Positions 24,453 to 37,860 are shown, counted from the first letter of the stretch. The stretch is 64,000 bases of DNA from Paragonimus skrjabini miyazakii (GCA_014338405.1 JTDE01000697.1:77155-141154); one strand, 5' to 3'. The notes: generated by a model not told the origin, from the sequence alone. Translations and numbers: made by a program.

Positions 24453-25620
24453 TCATGACCATAGCAACCTGATAGGTTGCCTCAACCACTGTTGTACGCA
24501 TAACGTCGGCTAGTATGTGCAGATAAACATCGTTTCGCAGAAATCCAGTAATTTTTTGTTTCGATTGCGCAACATTATGTTGAGTGAGTTTATTGATTCA
24601 ACTTGGTGACCTGTTGTCATGAGATATTTGGTAATCAGTGACGTTTGATTTTGGATAATCAGTTCAATAAATTAAGGCTGGTGCGTCGTCATTTGATTTA
24701 ATAATTTCGGAATGTGTCATGTTCTGCCTATGTAAACGTCAATGCAACTGCAAGTCAATTTGTACACAGCATAAGAGACAGAAGAGTTTGACAAACTATT
24801 TTCGCGATTGCGCAGAACTGATCCTCCGGTGGTTTGAACCAAGCGCAGCTGCACAGCTGAATACGTTCGAGCCAGAGTAGGTTTTAGTTTGTGCTTGATG
24901 TCGTTAGCTAGATGATGGCCTTCGAATGTCATAAACAGGAAAACATTCTTCATTTTGAGCCGTAAATAAGGGTTTGCCCAATCAAGTGCCTCGATGAATT
25001 TTTCGGGATATCCATTTGTTGGTAAAGTTTGTTTCAGCATCTTCTGTTCTGTCTGCAGCTTCTCAAGGGTATATAAACGCCTGGCTTTGTTAAATAATGT
25101 CTTGCCCGAACCCCGTTTGTACACAGTAGGAGCAAAGCTGGAAAACCGAAGATATTGACCACTGCATATTGCTTTGTGGTGAATTAAGCGCTGTGTCGTT
25201 CCACCCACATATCTATTAATAAATACATCGGGAAAGTCTAACTTGTTTTTTCGACTCAAACTTGTGAAATAAAGGTAGGTTGAAGCTGAAAAACAAATCA
25301 AACTGAGCAAAATCTTTAAAAAAATATCGTCGAATTACCGTTTCTGCGACAATGATTTCACTACATAACTCGTAGTTTGCCATTGAATCATTCTTAAGAA
25401 GATATCTATGAGTATTTGGCCTGAGGGAATACTCACAAAAGCGCCGTTTATCTGTTTGCTATCCATTACCCCAAAATCATAACGAATGTTATCTGTGTAC
25501 AGTAAAGCAAGATCTTTGAGATATGCAAGTGAGTCAATTATATCGCAGTTTTGACTAAAGACATGATTAGATACTAGAGACATGATAGCTCAATTGTCTC
25601 ACAAACGGAAACATCCATGG
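24453..25620 (-). mobile_element. Penelope-like element PLE2, disabled
   Basis: Read on the minus strand, a trace of the block where PLEs have LFTNVP, now MDVSVCETIELSC, is followed by a shift into LKDLALLYTDNIRYDFG, then QINGAFVSIPSGQILIDIFL, which aligns with the PLE block normally reading MGSPLGP.LADIFL. The catalytic box then reads KR, stop, FDDIF: the tyrosine of YFDD is a TAA (complement of 25338-25340) in an otherwise continuous frame. LDFPDVFINRYVGGTTQRL, FSSFAPTVYKRG and LPTNGYPEKFIEA follow. The endonuclease reads YKLTCSCIDVYIGRT, then TGA, and resumes as HIPKLLNQM; about ten residues (the usual LRQR..AE part) are deleted there. YLMTTGHQVESINSLNIMLR completes it, with the final stop at 24455-24453. 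The 5' end is truncated, as is usual in PLEs. Confidence 0.9.
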
Positions 25621-28600
25621 AATTTATTAGGTGAGTACTCGCCAGGATGTGTAGTAAGATTTCAGCTAATGCAGTCCGTGATCGGGGATGATTTAGCTTG
25701 ACGCCTCCCCTATATGCACAAAGCCTGACACTTCTGACACAATGTTTCTTCACCAGGAGAGCTTAGAGGGTGATCGCTAGTCACCATCACGTCGCTCCCG
25801 CGATAAAATCGCCCTGATGGAGCATTCTTCGTTGCGGAGCTCTACATATGGCAGAATCACTATAACAGCCTATAGTTTACTGTTTTTAATTGATGTATTC
25901 TAAAGTTTTCATGCAATCTGCCAGAAAACTGTGAAGTGTTATAAGATAAAAAAAACTATTAACCATATCGGAATGTTTAGCAGTCACAAATATTATCATT
26001 TAGGTGACGGTATGTGCAATGTTTGTATAGCAGTTCACAAATAAACTATACAACCAAGAAGAACAGAAAACGACCCAAAACATTAATCATGACTGCGTAT
26101 ACAGTTGCTTCTAGTCGTATGTTTCTTAAACGTGGAACTATTCATAGCAACACTCATTTATTTTTAAATGCCGAGACCAGTCACTACAACTGCGTGTAAT
26201 TTCGGGGGTAAAAAATAGTGATCAGCATTTTGCTGTTACATCGGAAATCACCAGAACTGAGTAGAGTGAATTTTTGGTCCTTCTATACGTTAACTTTTTA
26301 TAAATTTTTCAGATACATGGGCTGTTTAGCGTAATATTCATCATTTTATATACTAGTATTAGAAGAACACTAGTTTATTCAACTTTTTTCAGGATTGATT
26401 TTGGTCAATATAAAATGTTTCTACAAGAAACCCAGTTTCCTGGCTACCTGGGTCAGTTTTTGATGTGGGTGTAATTTACTCAACGTGGACAAAAATAACT
26501 GTGTAGTAACGGAAATGTTATTAACTTTGTATAACATTGTCACGTTCATCAACTCCCACGCATAGGAATGGTAGTCGAGTAGAAACAAACAAAAATATGC
26601 GTTATTTTAAAAAAATCTTGTTGGATAGAAATCACATCTAGAATTCACTTCAGCTAAAAACTTGACGAATTACAGTCGATAAGAAAGGTGAAGAAGATGC
26701 AATGATATAAAATGTTCAGCCTACAGTCAACAGTTAGTTTTGATTTTATTCGTACACTACTTACATACCATACCTTGACTGCCATACTAAAATCCGGTGC
26801 CAAAATCCCTAACTTACTGTTTAGGTAATCATGCACGGTATTTCTTCTTCTTCTCCGTATGGTATTTATTTCATGCCAATTTCTAGCACGTGATCTAATA
26901 TATAGTGAAAGTTGTCAATGTACGGTACGGTATCAGGTTTTTTCATTTATCGGTTTACATAAATTACTCATCCAAACTTACAGAACCGTTGGTTTAGTGA
27001 AAAAGCAACCAACCCTTGTAGTCGAATGGTAATCAGTTGGAATAACGACTAGACTGTGTATGAACGATGTGAGAAAACTGCAACGAACCCCGTTCAAGTA
27101 CTTAAGATTTTGCAGAGGCGTTCCAATTATTTGATGTGATTCCGTTTTCTACATCTTTTAAGTGTAACAAGGTGACTCACACTTGCCAAAACTGAGTGGT
27201 CTTGGTCCTAGTACAGTGCAATTAACTACATACTTCATAAGTCTTAAGATGCAAGGTTACATCTCTAAATGGACAACAGTTGACCGAATAACCTAAATTT
27301 TTACAATACTATTATTAATAATACTGAAGTTCACAGAAAATTTAATAACTGACCGCAACTGATAACACTCAGAAATATACGTTATTAAAGTTCGTAATTA
27401 AAAGATAGAAACACAGCTTGTCCTGATATCAACACAGATAAAGATTAAAAACATTTGTGTAAATTTGTAAATAGATGCTTCCTTCTGGCTCTAGTTAAAC
27501 AAGTAGAAATATATTTGAAGAGAAGGTTAACTATATCAGATAAGATTTGAACTGCACCATTTTCGTGTCTTATAGTTTGACAACAGAATACTGAACCAAA
27601 GGCGTGATATGGAAAACATTATGACTGTGTGATACACGGTTTGAAAATCCAGCAAATATTGTGGAATCTTTTTAACAAGCTTATGGAAACAATAGGTGAA
27701 CGATTGAACATCAAGTGAGGAAGATATCTCCATTAGTGAATTGATCACTTGTCCGTTTGATATGGGGTAGGAAGAATTCAAACGTCCGACAATTGAATGT
27801 AACTTTTGCTTTTGGTGTTAATATCATTAATACAGACTGATCACTTCATACTGTTATCGGAAGTAATCTGCAAATACCTCAGGTAAAGGACTGAACACAA
27901 AAGTTTATTATTTGCATGGTGTTTTGAATAGTAAGTGGAAAATCGTCGTCACAATAACTGGCTGAGGATTGAGTGCGCGTTTGGTTGGTAACTTGAGCGC
28001 TGGCAGGTTTTAATGTTGCGCTGTGATATTTAGATAAAATAGGTAAACCGCTGATATTTTTCGCAAACACCTTTTAAAAGAAACTGAGACTGTTTTTGCA
28101 TATTGCACAGGGATGAATGCTTAGTTGATAATTGTATATGAAAGTCAAAATATGTTACATAGGTCGAAAAATGAAGCAGATCTGGGAGATTACAAACTGC
28201 TTGCGGAAGAATGGTGAGCACATGAGACTGGCCAACTTGTTCTCTAGGAGAATGGTACGATGCCGAAGGCTTTAAGTTTGGTACGCATTCCAGTCGTTAA
28301 GACAGGTTTGATTGTAGGAAACTTTGGATAATACGAAAACAAGATATGGAACTTGATGGAAGTTCTTCTGTCGACACAAGCCCAATTCGGATTATTGTCC
28401 AAACTAATATGGACTGGCCATTTTTCTGTTCACGAGGTGAGAAGCGCGGATCAGTTAACAAACTCCATGTTTTTGTCAGTTTCCGAATGTTTCGTATGGT
28501 AGATGAATGTAGTGCTAGTTGAAAATAACGTTTTTTTGTCCTCACTACTCTGACTGATATATCTTCGGATCAGTAATCTACTGTCACTGTTCCAGGATCG

Positions 28601-29314
28601 AAATGACTAAAAATGAAGTGGTCATTACCTCATGTATTGAAAAATATAATGAAGAGTTTTTTGCAACAATCATCATCGCAAGTTTCTACAACCGTATCGC
28701 AACTGATGGCCAGCCAGTTAATTATCTGGACCGTTTCTTATAGTGAAAATGAATGGAAAAAAATAAGTTGTTCAATTGAGTATCTGGCTTCTGTCTTTTA
28801 ATTTCTCAATTTACTAATCAAAGCACCAATCTGCCGATTAGCGACTCAGAAGTTAGAAGAGTTTTCAGTGCTGTCAGATCAATAATAAAATAAAAACTGA
28901 ACAGAAACTCGCACAGCTAGGTAGTTTAGTGATAGGGAAGTTCACTTTCTGTCAACAATTTGCAACTTTATAAACGCACTGGATACAAATAGTTGGACAG
29001 GGAAGACCCAACTTTATGACCGGGACTTAGTTTCTAAACCTTGAAAACTCATGAACTACTAAATGAGTTCCATCTGAATATAAGCATGAGGTTTGTTTCC
29101 TCCTGTTAGACCTCACTAACAGCGCATAGCCGTATAGAGACCGGCCCACATTCTGCTGACAGGACGATGATTGTGATGGGGGCGTTGGCTTCACGTGAGC
29201 TACGACCGAAATGGCATACAAACATTCAGCCACACTTATCACTGAGAAGCTTAGAGATAAATCGATCGCCTTCAGAGAGCATACATTAACTTTACTTATT
29301 CTTACTTTGTATAG
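25621..29314. other. No gene called
   Basis: No recognised protein. Two suggestive frames are noted. A minus-strand frame at 27536-27781 has a protein-like helical sequence (LMEISSSLDVQSFTYCFHKL) but no good acceptor. A plus-strand frame from 28596 follows CTGTCACTGTTCCAG and reads TKNEVVITSCIEKYNEEFFA, but lacks a convincing donor. A weak tRNA-like stretch near 27020-27100 was rejected. Confidence 0.45.
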
Positions 29315-29581
29315 CTGACAATCGAGACTTATCAGTCAACGTAAAATTACGGAGCCACTTAAATCTGCTAAACAATATTTTTGACTACCGACAAATAATT
29401 GGGGATTTCGTTGGTGCAACCTTACCTATGTACATGGGTGTTGTCCACCACATATCAACCTTCATGTTATCCGCAAAATGGGATTTCTTCGCTATGATTA
29501 GTTCTTTGGACATCATCTATGGTGTAGGGAATATCTCGGCAACTCGAAAGCAGTCGCGTTTCATCCTGTTACCACTTTACG
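29315..29581 (+). CDS. Candidate internal exon, unknown protein
   Basis: An acceptor (TTACTTTGTATAG ending at 29314) and a strong donor (G|GTAAGC at 29582) bound 267 nt, divisible by three, with matching phase at both ends, so the exon is symmetric. The frame is open throughout and reads protein-like: LRSHLNLLNNIFDYRQIIGD, then TLPMYMGVVHHISTFMLSAK and SSLDIIYGVGNISATRKQ. I do not recognise the family. No retroelement motif is visible, although QIIGDFVGATL faintly recalls the PLE QI.G..MGSPL block. The same phase would join the donor at 23616 of the upstream candidate, though that donor is weak. A real host gene is plausible but unproven. Confidence 0.4.
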
Positions 29582-31164
29582 GTAAGCTTAAAAATGGTAA
29601 AACAACAGGAGTGCAGAGTGAAACTGAAAGACTGCTGTTACGTTATTTGAGCCCATTTAAACAACAGTGCTTTGCGAAAATGAAGCAGGTAAATTTAGAT
29701 GTGTTACCAGAAATACTGGAATCTAAACATATTTTAGTGTTTACCTTCATATGAACATTCCACAATCGATTTCATCGTTGTTTAACTTGACTGGTAAGGG
29801 TTACACAACCGTGCATTCAAAATAGTCTTCTGACTAAAGACAAACTGTTATATTCTAAAAAAAAACGCCAGGAGAAGCGCTTACGAGATGATGAGTGATA
29901 ACATGGCGACAGTTGAATGCTGTTGTTTATTTTATCAACGATACGTCAATTATTGTAATACTCAGTTCTACAGCGGTCTCCACATGACTGGTCTTCTGAC
30001 AAATGAGCATTCGTTTTGTAATGAAAATGACTACCGGCCCAAATCTTCTTCGGGTTTTCGCTACTTCTTTGAGCCATAAAAGATCTAAACCGGTCCTGAA
30101 ATGTTGAGTCGTGAGTGGGTTTCGGAATATTGTAATATAAACTGGAATTCCGACCTTCGCGTTAGATATGTAAGGAAATCAGTCAAAGGTTGAATTGTCT
30201 CCGTTCACTCAACCAGTGGTCCCCAATTGAATCCAGTTAAAAGCATGGGAGAGTGGTGGATATCGTTTTCAGTACCTCAGTTCCAGGTTATCTTTCTTTC
30301 CAAATTCAACTTACCAATACATATTTTTTTCTTACTATTGACAGCCCTGTTTAGTTTGCAAAAAGTTTTATCCGTTTTACTTACAATTCGGGAGTGTTTC
30401 ATTTGCTTTTCTCAGATTTCTGTGGAAACACTTATTTTCCCCACATAATTAAAATCCAACGTGGATTCCGTATGGCCGCATCCAGATGTGCAGTCTGGAG
30501 TAAGACATTATATAATGCAAACGAATAGACTTATAGATTTGGTCAATTGGACTACAACCAGATCATTCCTTATCACCAGTTTTGCTATGCAAATTCATCA
30601 CTGTGCAGATTGCATATGGCAAGACTGCTGACAGAAATGTTCTGTAGCATACTGAGTGACAATTCTGTCTACCTCTTTCAACCTGTTATTAGACTTTGCA
30701 TTGATAAAGACAGTAAACTGGAGTTAATAAACTCTGTATTTTCCGAAACAGCATCTTCTGACTGCCTTTAAATTAAAAGGTTTTCTTAACAGGATTTGAT
30801 TAAACCGCAGTTCTGTTATTTCGATGAACTATGGTGGAGACAGAATTCTGCAGAGTTGGTTACTTGTTGGTCATAAGTCAACAAGCTGTTACAAGAGAGG
30901 GGAGACCTATGCTTGTGCTCCCCTGTCTATGCATTGATCGATGAAGATCGTGGTGAACTACTTGTGAATCAAAAAACAACAATGCCAACAAAGATGAATA
31001 AAAAGACATTTAAAAGAAGTTGACAGCTTGCAGTCTTATCAGTAATGAACATAGGAACATATTGGAACAACATGCTGATGGAAGTTCGCATTTAGTGACC
31101 TGTGTGACCAAGCTAAATTGGTGGGTAGGGGACTTTTAGTGTAGGTTGTTATTCACGTGTGTGC
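29582..31164. other. No gene called
   Basis: The best remaining frame is 30529-30771 on +, reading LCRLHMARLLTEMFCSILSD and ending in TAA. An acceptor-like TTCCTTATCACCAG lies inside it at 30579, and its phase does not match the donor at 29581. Nothing else was recognised. Confidence 0.4.
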
Positions 31165-34065
31165 AGATCGAGAAAACTTTAAAAATTCTGCCCGATTCAG
31201 TTGTGACGGCAGAGTTAGTCAATGCTTTCCAGTATGAATAGACACTAAGTGTGAAGCACTTTTCTCAGCAAGTATCCTGTCTACTCCATAACCCCATTTC
31301 AGAGGCTGATCCCCTAGATGTTCATCACTGGTTAGTAAGGGCAGACATTTCGGCGGATGAACCATGGTATGGAATATTTTGTAGGTAAGAGGGAAGTTTC
31401 CCTTGAAGACTCCATAACTCACTAGAATATGAAATAATTTTTTATTCTGTGGTGAGGGGACTTTCCTGAGTCACATGATTCTTTTAGGGGCCTGTCTCTA
31501 AACACTCCTAATAAGTGTCGAATCTTTTTCAAGATAACTGTGACAAGCCTGTAAGCTGTTTTTCAGGAGTTGGACAACCACAATGGAGTAGATTTTGAGT
31601 TGGAATGTTCCGTACATCTTTTAACAGGCACAAATTCATTTGCTCCTTTCCAAGCCGGGGCTCTAGAGTTCGTAGACAGACTTAAAAAGTCAGCTCAGGG
31701 GTTTCTTTGTCTGGTTCGCATGTTAATATGAGTAGCTTGTTTCACAACGGTAGTTATCAGCATGAGTTTGGGGAAGAATTTGCGTACTCTATATTGCTTG
31801 ATCAAGAGTGGCAAGTAGTTTGGCAAATTTGAATATTCCGGGGCCCAGCTGAGGAAATTCCGGACTTCAGGTTAATTCAAGCCAACGACAGACGCAGCAT
31901 GTCCAGACTAGCTAAGCTAAAAAGCCGCGCCGGAAATATCAAATCTGGTCCTAGTTACTCATCCAACTCACTTCCCCACATGAAACCCACAAAATAATCT
32001 AGCAGGTGGATTGCCCAAGCGGGATTTCTCAATCAGCTCATACTGGAATCAACCAACGCTACGGTGAGCATTGGAAATGTATTATTGATAAGTAGTTTGG
32101 CAGATCTCATATAGTACTGGCAGCCATTGAGAATGCTGTTTCTATTGTTGTTTCGGATCCAACGACAGTTCAGACTTTTCTCAATTGGGTGAGTTTCAAG
32201 GTATGGCAAGTTACTTTCTGTGGACCACCGGTTTAGACAGTTCACATCGTTTTGCTAGGTAACCACCCTAGAATTTACTCGTGTTTTTTTCATCGGCCCA
32301 GCGAAACATCGGTGATTTCAATATGCTGAGCATTCTAAGAACAAAATATTGAAGAACACGGGTTCTATGATGGATCCTAATAAAACATTGCTGTTAACGG
32401 TGAATTACTTTGACGGCTGCCAATTCGGCTTGACGGTGAATCTGCGCACAGTTGCATACTCACCATGTAGCTTGTGTAAGCATAGTTATGGGGATTGTAT
32501 AGCAATAAAGGGTTATAAACCCTGTAAAAGCCTTTGAAAAATTCAGGAGAAAATAAGTCAATAGCCAGTCTTTCGTCAATACCATTCGTCCAAGAGTCAT
32601 CAGCGGTCAGGAATGAAGCATGAAGCATGAATATTCCTTACGGAAACCATACTGCCGTGTGTCGATTAGTTTGAAATCTTCAATCGCAACGTGGGGAGTC
32701 ATCAGGTAAACTCTGTAACACTCTAAAGACTACTGGAAGCAACGCTATTGGTCGCTACTTCGTTGAATCATCTCTGCATCTAACTATGTGCTTGTGAACT
32801 GTTGTGAGCCTTTTGTTAGACTATCAGTTGACGAAGAGCAATGACACAGTATTGTTAATTCAATGATACGACCTTTCCAGACGACACAAAGTATCAGGTA
32901 TGGACAAGTTAACTTGTAAATTACTAGGTTCTTCCATTTGATTCTGATTTGTTACACTGAAATCTGGAGTGATTTGACTGATTCGCTCCTATTCACTTAA
33001 CAGTAGCTCATGTAATGCAGTTATCCACATTTAGGCAATGTTTACCTAGGGTGTTAGCCGTCTGTACATCAGTGCTGGCAAATTCATCGGAAGTTTGATA
33101 TTGCGAAATACCAGCCGTACAACTTGTGGGTGCTACGACTTTGCTATGAAAAAACACGGGTTTCGAGCAAGACTGCGTTAGCAGTAAGATGTTTTTTCAC
33201 TCTTTGCAGCTGCCATAAGATTGCGTCACATGACACACTCAACGATCACAAGTTCGGTTTGTTACAGTAATACTTGTCTTACGTGAACGTTCCAATGCAG
33301 TCAAATGCTCGATTCCATTTCTTGGGTGTCTTGGTCATTAGTGGGTCGAAAAAACCTAGCTGGTCGTTAACAGCTTTGAAGATTTCCTGAAAGTTTATTT
33401 GCCAGTGAGGATCTAGACTGAGTGTGATGACGTGGTGTTTTTATTGTCGTTTTGGGCCTTTAAGTCTACAGTGCTGAGAATGTATGGTCTAGTTTCACGT
33501 AAATCGCTGAATCCAGTTGCCTCATGATCACTATGTCCAAGTGAAAGTTTGACTCTCAAGATGTCGATCATGTCAGCCTGGGTCGTAAAGATGTGATCGT
33601 GACAGTATGACTCTTTATCGACTCGCCATTCCGGACATGCTGGACAGGTTCAGCAACCATCATTGTCCCGAGGAATCCTCCGATGGATGATGGCTTCCTA
33701 GTACTGACTAAATTGTTCGCGAAATCTTGCTTCGGGTGACTAAAACCCCTTTATTAAATTTTGCGTGCACCTTGAAGGTAGCTCTATAAATGGGGTGTTA
33801 TACAAGGCCTATCAGCTTTCCCCCAAGTACACAGCGATCGATACACCATGTTAATCAGACAGTCGATGTTTTAAGTGACGTCAACTACTTCACAGTTAAG
33901 TTCCGGGAGATCAAGGATCACCCTGTCACAAACACTTGAGGACCTTAGGTGCGAGCTCAAATAAAAGACTAAACCACATTCTTTATCGATTTTCCTAACT
34001 TTGTGACGAACTTTGTCCCAATCCGAATTGTTGTTTGGCTGCTCACACGTGACCTCGCTTGACAT
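31165..34065 (-). mobile_element. CR1-like non-LTR retrotransposon 2, decayed
   Basis: Read on the minus strand from 34065 downwards, this is nearly a whole LINE pol in many frames. The endonuclease appears as CGLVFYLSSHLRSSSVCDRV and ILDLPELNCEVVDV (34.0-33.87 kb), then EPVQHVRNGESI near 33.65 kb. Reverse transcriptase follows: RPIALLPVVFRVLQSL near 32.74 kb, LIDTRQYGFRKEYSC near 32.67 kb, then WTNGIDERLAIDLFSPEFFK, where CR1 elements have DFSKAFD. The segment that should hold SGVPQGS and YADD is deleted between about 32.37 and 32.25 kb. It resumes with VNCLNRWSTESNLPYLETHP and ends with EKCFTLSVYSYWKALTNSAV and SGRIFKVF near 31.17 kb, the usual CR1 C-terminus. It is in the opposite orientation to the first LINE and is clearly inactive. 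Confidence 0.8.
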
Positions 34066-34147
34066 TCTATCGGCCCGCTCTGATAGTCCTGCCTTAAGTG
34101 TGTCTAATCACAGGGCGACCGCAACACACGACCGTTTGTCTTGTCAG

Positions 34148-34349
34148 TGAATGTTTTGGAGAAAATATCATATCTGCACGCTTTTTCAAACGATTTTTAC
34201 CTCAGGATACAGCGATCAGAAACAAACTGATTTTAGAACAACTATCTGTCAAACTCATCACTGTACAGTCGGAGAAGATAGTCTTCATTATTTTGAGAAC
34301 AGCGAACTACGATAAGAAAGCTTTCAGCTCCAAAAATGAACTAAGCATC
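34148..34349 (+). CDS. Candidate internal exon, unknown protein
   Basis: A pyrimidine-rich acceptor (CCGTTTGTCTTGTCAG ending at 34147) opens a 202-nt frame that could end at a GTAAAT donor at 34350, or run to TAA at 34374-34376. The product reads CFGENIISARFFKRFLPQDT, then RNKLILEQLSVKLITVQSEK. I do not recognise it. It lies 83 bp from, and opposite to, the 5' side of the second LINE, so it might instead be antisense to lost LINE sequence. The donor is only moderate. Confidence 0.3.
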
Positions 34350-37300
34350 GTAAATGTGCTTCACATGGCCCACTAACCTACAGGGGTTAAGATAAACTTG
34401 CTACGTTAGTGAACTTCCAATGTGAGCCAGAATAGGTTGCCAAAAGTGGTCCGGATAAAATACTGTCTTCCATCGTAATCTTCTCTGGTCTCCGATATGC
34501 TACTTCCAAAACTTGTTTTCCGACTCAAGTTCGAACGTTCAATTTTTGTCTTTTTCTGAGTTGCGAAGCCTAAATTAAGTAAGAATGAACTGACAAAACT
34601 GCAATTAATGTCAGCTATCGCTTTACCCTGTCACTTACATCGTTTTTCCAAACTACGAACCAGTTTGCTTGCTTGTGTTTAAATTGTTATTTTTGTTGAG
34701 AGGCAGATATTTTCCTGGAAACCTCTATGGATCTGCACGCTTTAAAATATTTGAAACTTTAAGTCGTACGCACCGCTTCCCCATTCCTGCGAAGGAAATA
34801 ATGTTCTTGAAACTAAAAAGACTTGCATTCGCCTCACAACTTTTGGGGCATTATGAATATAACGTTAATTTCTGGACTCGTTATGTATAAGTCCTTTCGA
34901 ACAACTGCGTTACCGAAATAATGTGTAAATGTTCCATTTAACATTCAAGAACCGTGATAAGAAAACTCTCTCGCGCATTCAGGGCTGTTCGAAAACTGAT
35001 CATATTTGACGAGCCATTTTGGGGCTTGTTAAAATCTGTTGACTTATTCATAATTAGCGTGTGTGCATTGCTTAAATAAAGATCGGTAGTTTCTTAGTTC
35101 AATCTTATTTTTTGTTCTAAACGCTTCGTTATGAACAGAAAGCATTCCTTGAAAATACTAACACAGCGATATTATGGCATGCACTGATTGGTTATGTGAC
35201 AATATAAAGATGCAGATCACCAAAGGAGTGTTATTCCGGCATAAAATCCATCCAGTATACTTGGAAATGACCCGGAAATTCATGAGTTAACCAGAAAAAA
35301 AACAAGGACATTAATTAGAAGGTTTAGTGTAACATATACAATCCGATTGGAATTGGATGACAGTTAGGGCTAAACTAAGCAAGGCAGTTAAAGTGCACTT
35401 GAGCTCTTCATTCTTAATCCAGCAAACAATCAAATGAATATTTTTAAACTTTCTCTTGCAATGCATTTTTATCATATTCTGGTTAGATATTGCTTCATAG
35501 CGAAATAGGAGAACTTATTTCGACTAAATACTATGACATTTCTTCGTTGAATTTCACGAATGTTCATATGACTGTTGTTACCTTTAGAATAGTACGCCTT
35601 TATTGAACTGGTTTTCTTATGTTTGCGCTTGCTTGGTTATTTGAGGAAAAGTGATCAGTTTCATCATCGCACTGGGTAACTGATTACTCGTTTAGCAGAG
35701 GAAAATAACTTCATTTCAACACACTAACTCAGTGCGTATGTTAGGAAGAACAATGCAGATGAGCAACTGAAGGAACAATAACGTAATTAATTGATTGCCT
35801 TGCAGGTAGTTAGGGCTTAAACTCATACAAATCTAAGTCACTTGTCGGCTTTTTTAGAGTATGCGCCAAGATGTGCGCATGTTTGTTGAAATGTGTTTGA
35901 ATTAGCCAGTTTGTTCACCGCAAGAAAATGACATGCATTCATAATGTTTTACATACGTTAATGAACGGCTTACAAATGTAATGCTTATACGTCTGGCACA
36001 GGAAACCTCGCATACATCCTGGCTAACAATAGAGTGTGCTGATAGTATGATAATCCTAAGGTAAACGTTTCAGAAAAACCATCGAGGATGAAAATTAAAT
36101 GGGGCTCTTAGAAAAACTCTGTCTGTAATGATTGGCTATCGAAGGCAATTTGATAAACAGTTGTTGAACCGAATGCGAATTAACATTCTTGAGCAAAATG
36201 GTTAAAAAAAATACGAGTTATACCGAATGATTTTGTTATTCTTGCATAATGAAATCCAACAATTTTTCGTGACACATGCTGTATATTTGCAGTATTTCAG
36301 TAGATTATGCCTTTTGAGGTTTGAGCTAGTTTTTTATAACAGAATGTGGTAACATAATCTGGCAATAAAGTCGCTGAATGTTTATATGAGAAATGATGTG
36401 CCTGGGACGCTAGAACGCCTTTGATTTGACAGTGGGAGTTTAGTTTTTTTCGAAAAATGTTTTGCACACGGAATATGCTCGCTAATGAACCCGAAGTTTC
36501 TCAAAATACTACATAAAGTCAGGCCGAATCAAGAAATTCCTTGCATCATCTAGCAATGCTAATATCTAGCGTTCTCACGGTCCTACCTTCCTTGAATACG
36601 ATATCTAATAAATGTAGTTAGTTCAGTTTGGCAATCAATTCTTCTGTAAAAGGGTGAGTTTAAAAAGAAAACGTGTCAAGTAATGGATAATTGAAGAACT
36701 GCATTCGCGTATATTGACAAATATAGATCTGAAACGAGACCAAGCCAGAGATATCAGAATAAAGGGGATGCTTGTGAATGTCAAAGCATGCGACCTGCTT
36801 GCTTCAGAGTGGTGGACCAAAATGAATTTAATGGTACTATAAAAATAATTGTGGTTGTAGTCAGACCACTATTCCATGGATCTAGAAGGTAGTTTGAAGC
36901 CTTTGTTAGGACATCCGGTAGAAGCGCTGGAGAAAGGTTTGACCTATGGGGAAGTATCTGTCCATTCATCAGTAAATGAATAATACCGTACGGATTGAAA
37001 ACGACTTTATTCTTGAAACTTTAAGAAAGCACCTTCCCACACTGGTGAAACCACGGTTTGCATGAAGAGACTATCCAAAATTGTGAGAAAGCTTAACACT
37101 TTCGTATTCCTAAAATTTGGATCTAAGACCGCGGCAATATTTACTTTCTACTTCACGGTCAAAATGAAGAACGGGCGATAAAACCAATGAAAAATGTGAG
37201 AATACGGGAGTCACACTGATTATTGTATAGCAAGGGGGAACAATTAATATGTCTACTTCTCTTCAAATTCACAATTCAATGGAATTATGACGTAACTAAC

Positions 37301-37399
37301 GTTTGGAAGGTCTCGACATTTGAACAACCTCTTTTAGACATTTCTGTCAGATAAGATAGTTGGAACGCAAACCATCCTTTAGTTCTGACTGTTACGACC
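34350..37399. other. No gene called
   Basis: Three kilobases without a recognised gene or element. A 74-codon frame at 34669-34890 has a basic, protein-like sequence (FETLSRTHRFPIPAKEIMF) but only a mediocre acceptor. Confidence 0.45.
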
Positions 37400-37860
37400 T
37401 CAAGCAGTAGTGAATGTGCGTCTGGGCTATCATTCTACCAGTGCCGTTCATTCTGATGCCTGTTCGTAGGTAATGGCTTCGACTCAAAGATGTACAGTGT
37501 GCTAACGAAACCCAACAATGCCGAAATATCTCTTACCGATTCACTGATACTCAGTGGTATCACCGTATACGAAACTTTTCTAAATCTCTTCTTCAGCAGT
37601 GGCACACGTTTTCCAGTTTGTAGCCAACCACAAGCGACTGATCAATTTCAGCCTATAAAAAGGGTGCTTGAATCTGGGAAATGTGGTTCTTTGCTATATG
37701 GCAACTACGTTCACTTGAATACGTTGGACAAAAATTTGATGTTATCATAATGTGACCTGCAGGACTGCCTGAACTGGTTAAGGCAAGGGAAGAACTTAAC
37801 TGGATCGGATGGCAAATGTCCTCTGTTAGCACGCCATGCTCATTTACACATGGATCCTTG
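37400..37860 (+). mobile_element. CR1-like reverse-transcriptase fragment
   Basis: A decayed RT piece. CLFVGNGFDSKMYSVL stands where LINEs have a DFSKAFD..NH.LL block. TDSLILSGITVYETFLNLFF and SGTRFPVC follow, like the usual FLSGRTF segment, then QFQPIKRVLESGKCGSLLYG in the position of GVPQGSVLGPLLF. After a stop, CDLQDCLNWLRQGKNLTGSD resembles the usual LQ.DLD.L..W motif. The catalytic YADD may be represented by LYGNY, which would be dead. Both ends are lost. The match rests on the order of motifs rather than on any one residue string. Confidence 0.6.

Noticed and set aside
27015..27105. tRNA-like boxes (TAGTCGAATGGTAATC and CCCCGTTCAAG)
   Set aside because: The spacing of about 70 bases is too long for a standard A and B box pair and no SINE body follows.
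37490..37750. Plus-strand host exon after TTCGTAG
   Set aside because: The order of its motifs fits a LINE reverse transcriptase better, so it was annotated as a LINE fragment.
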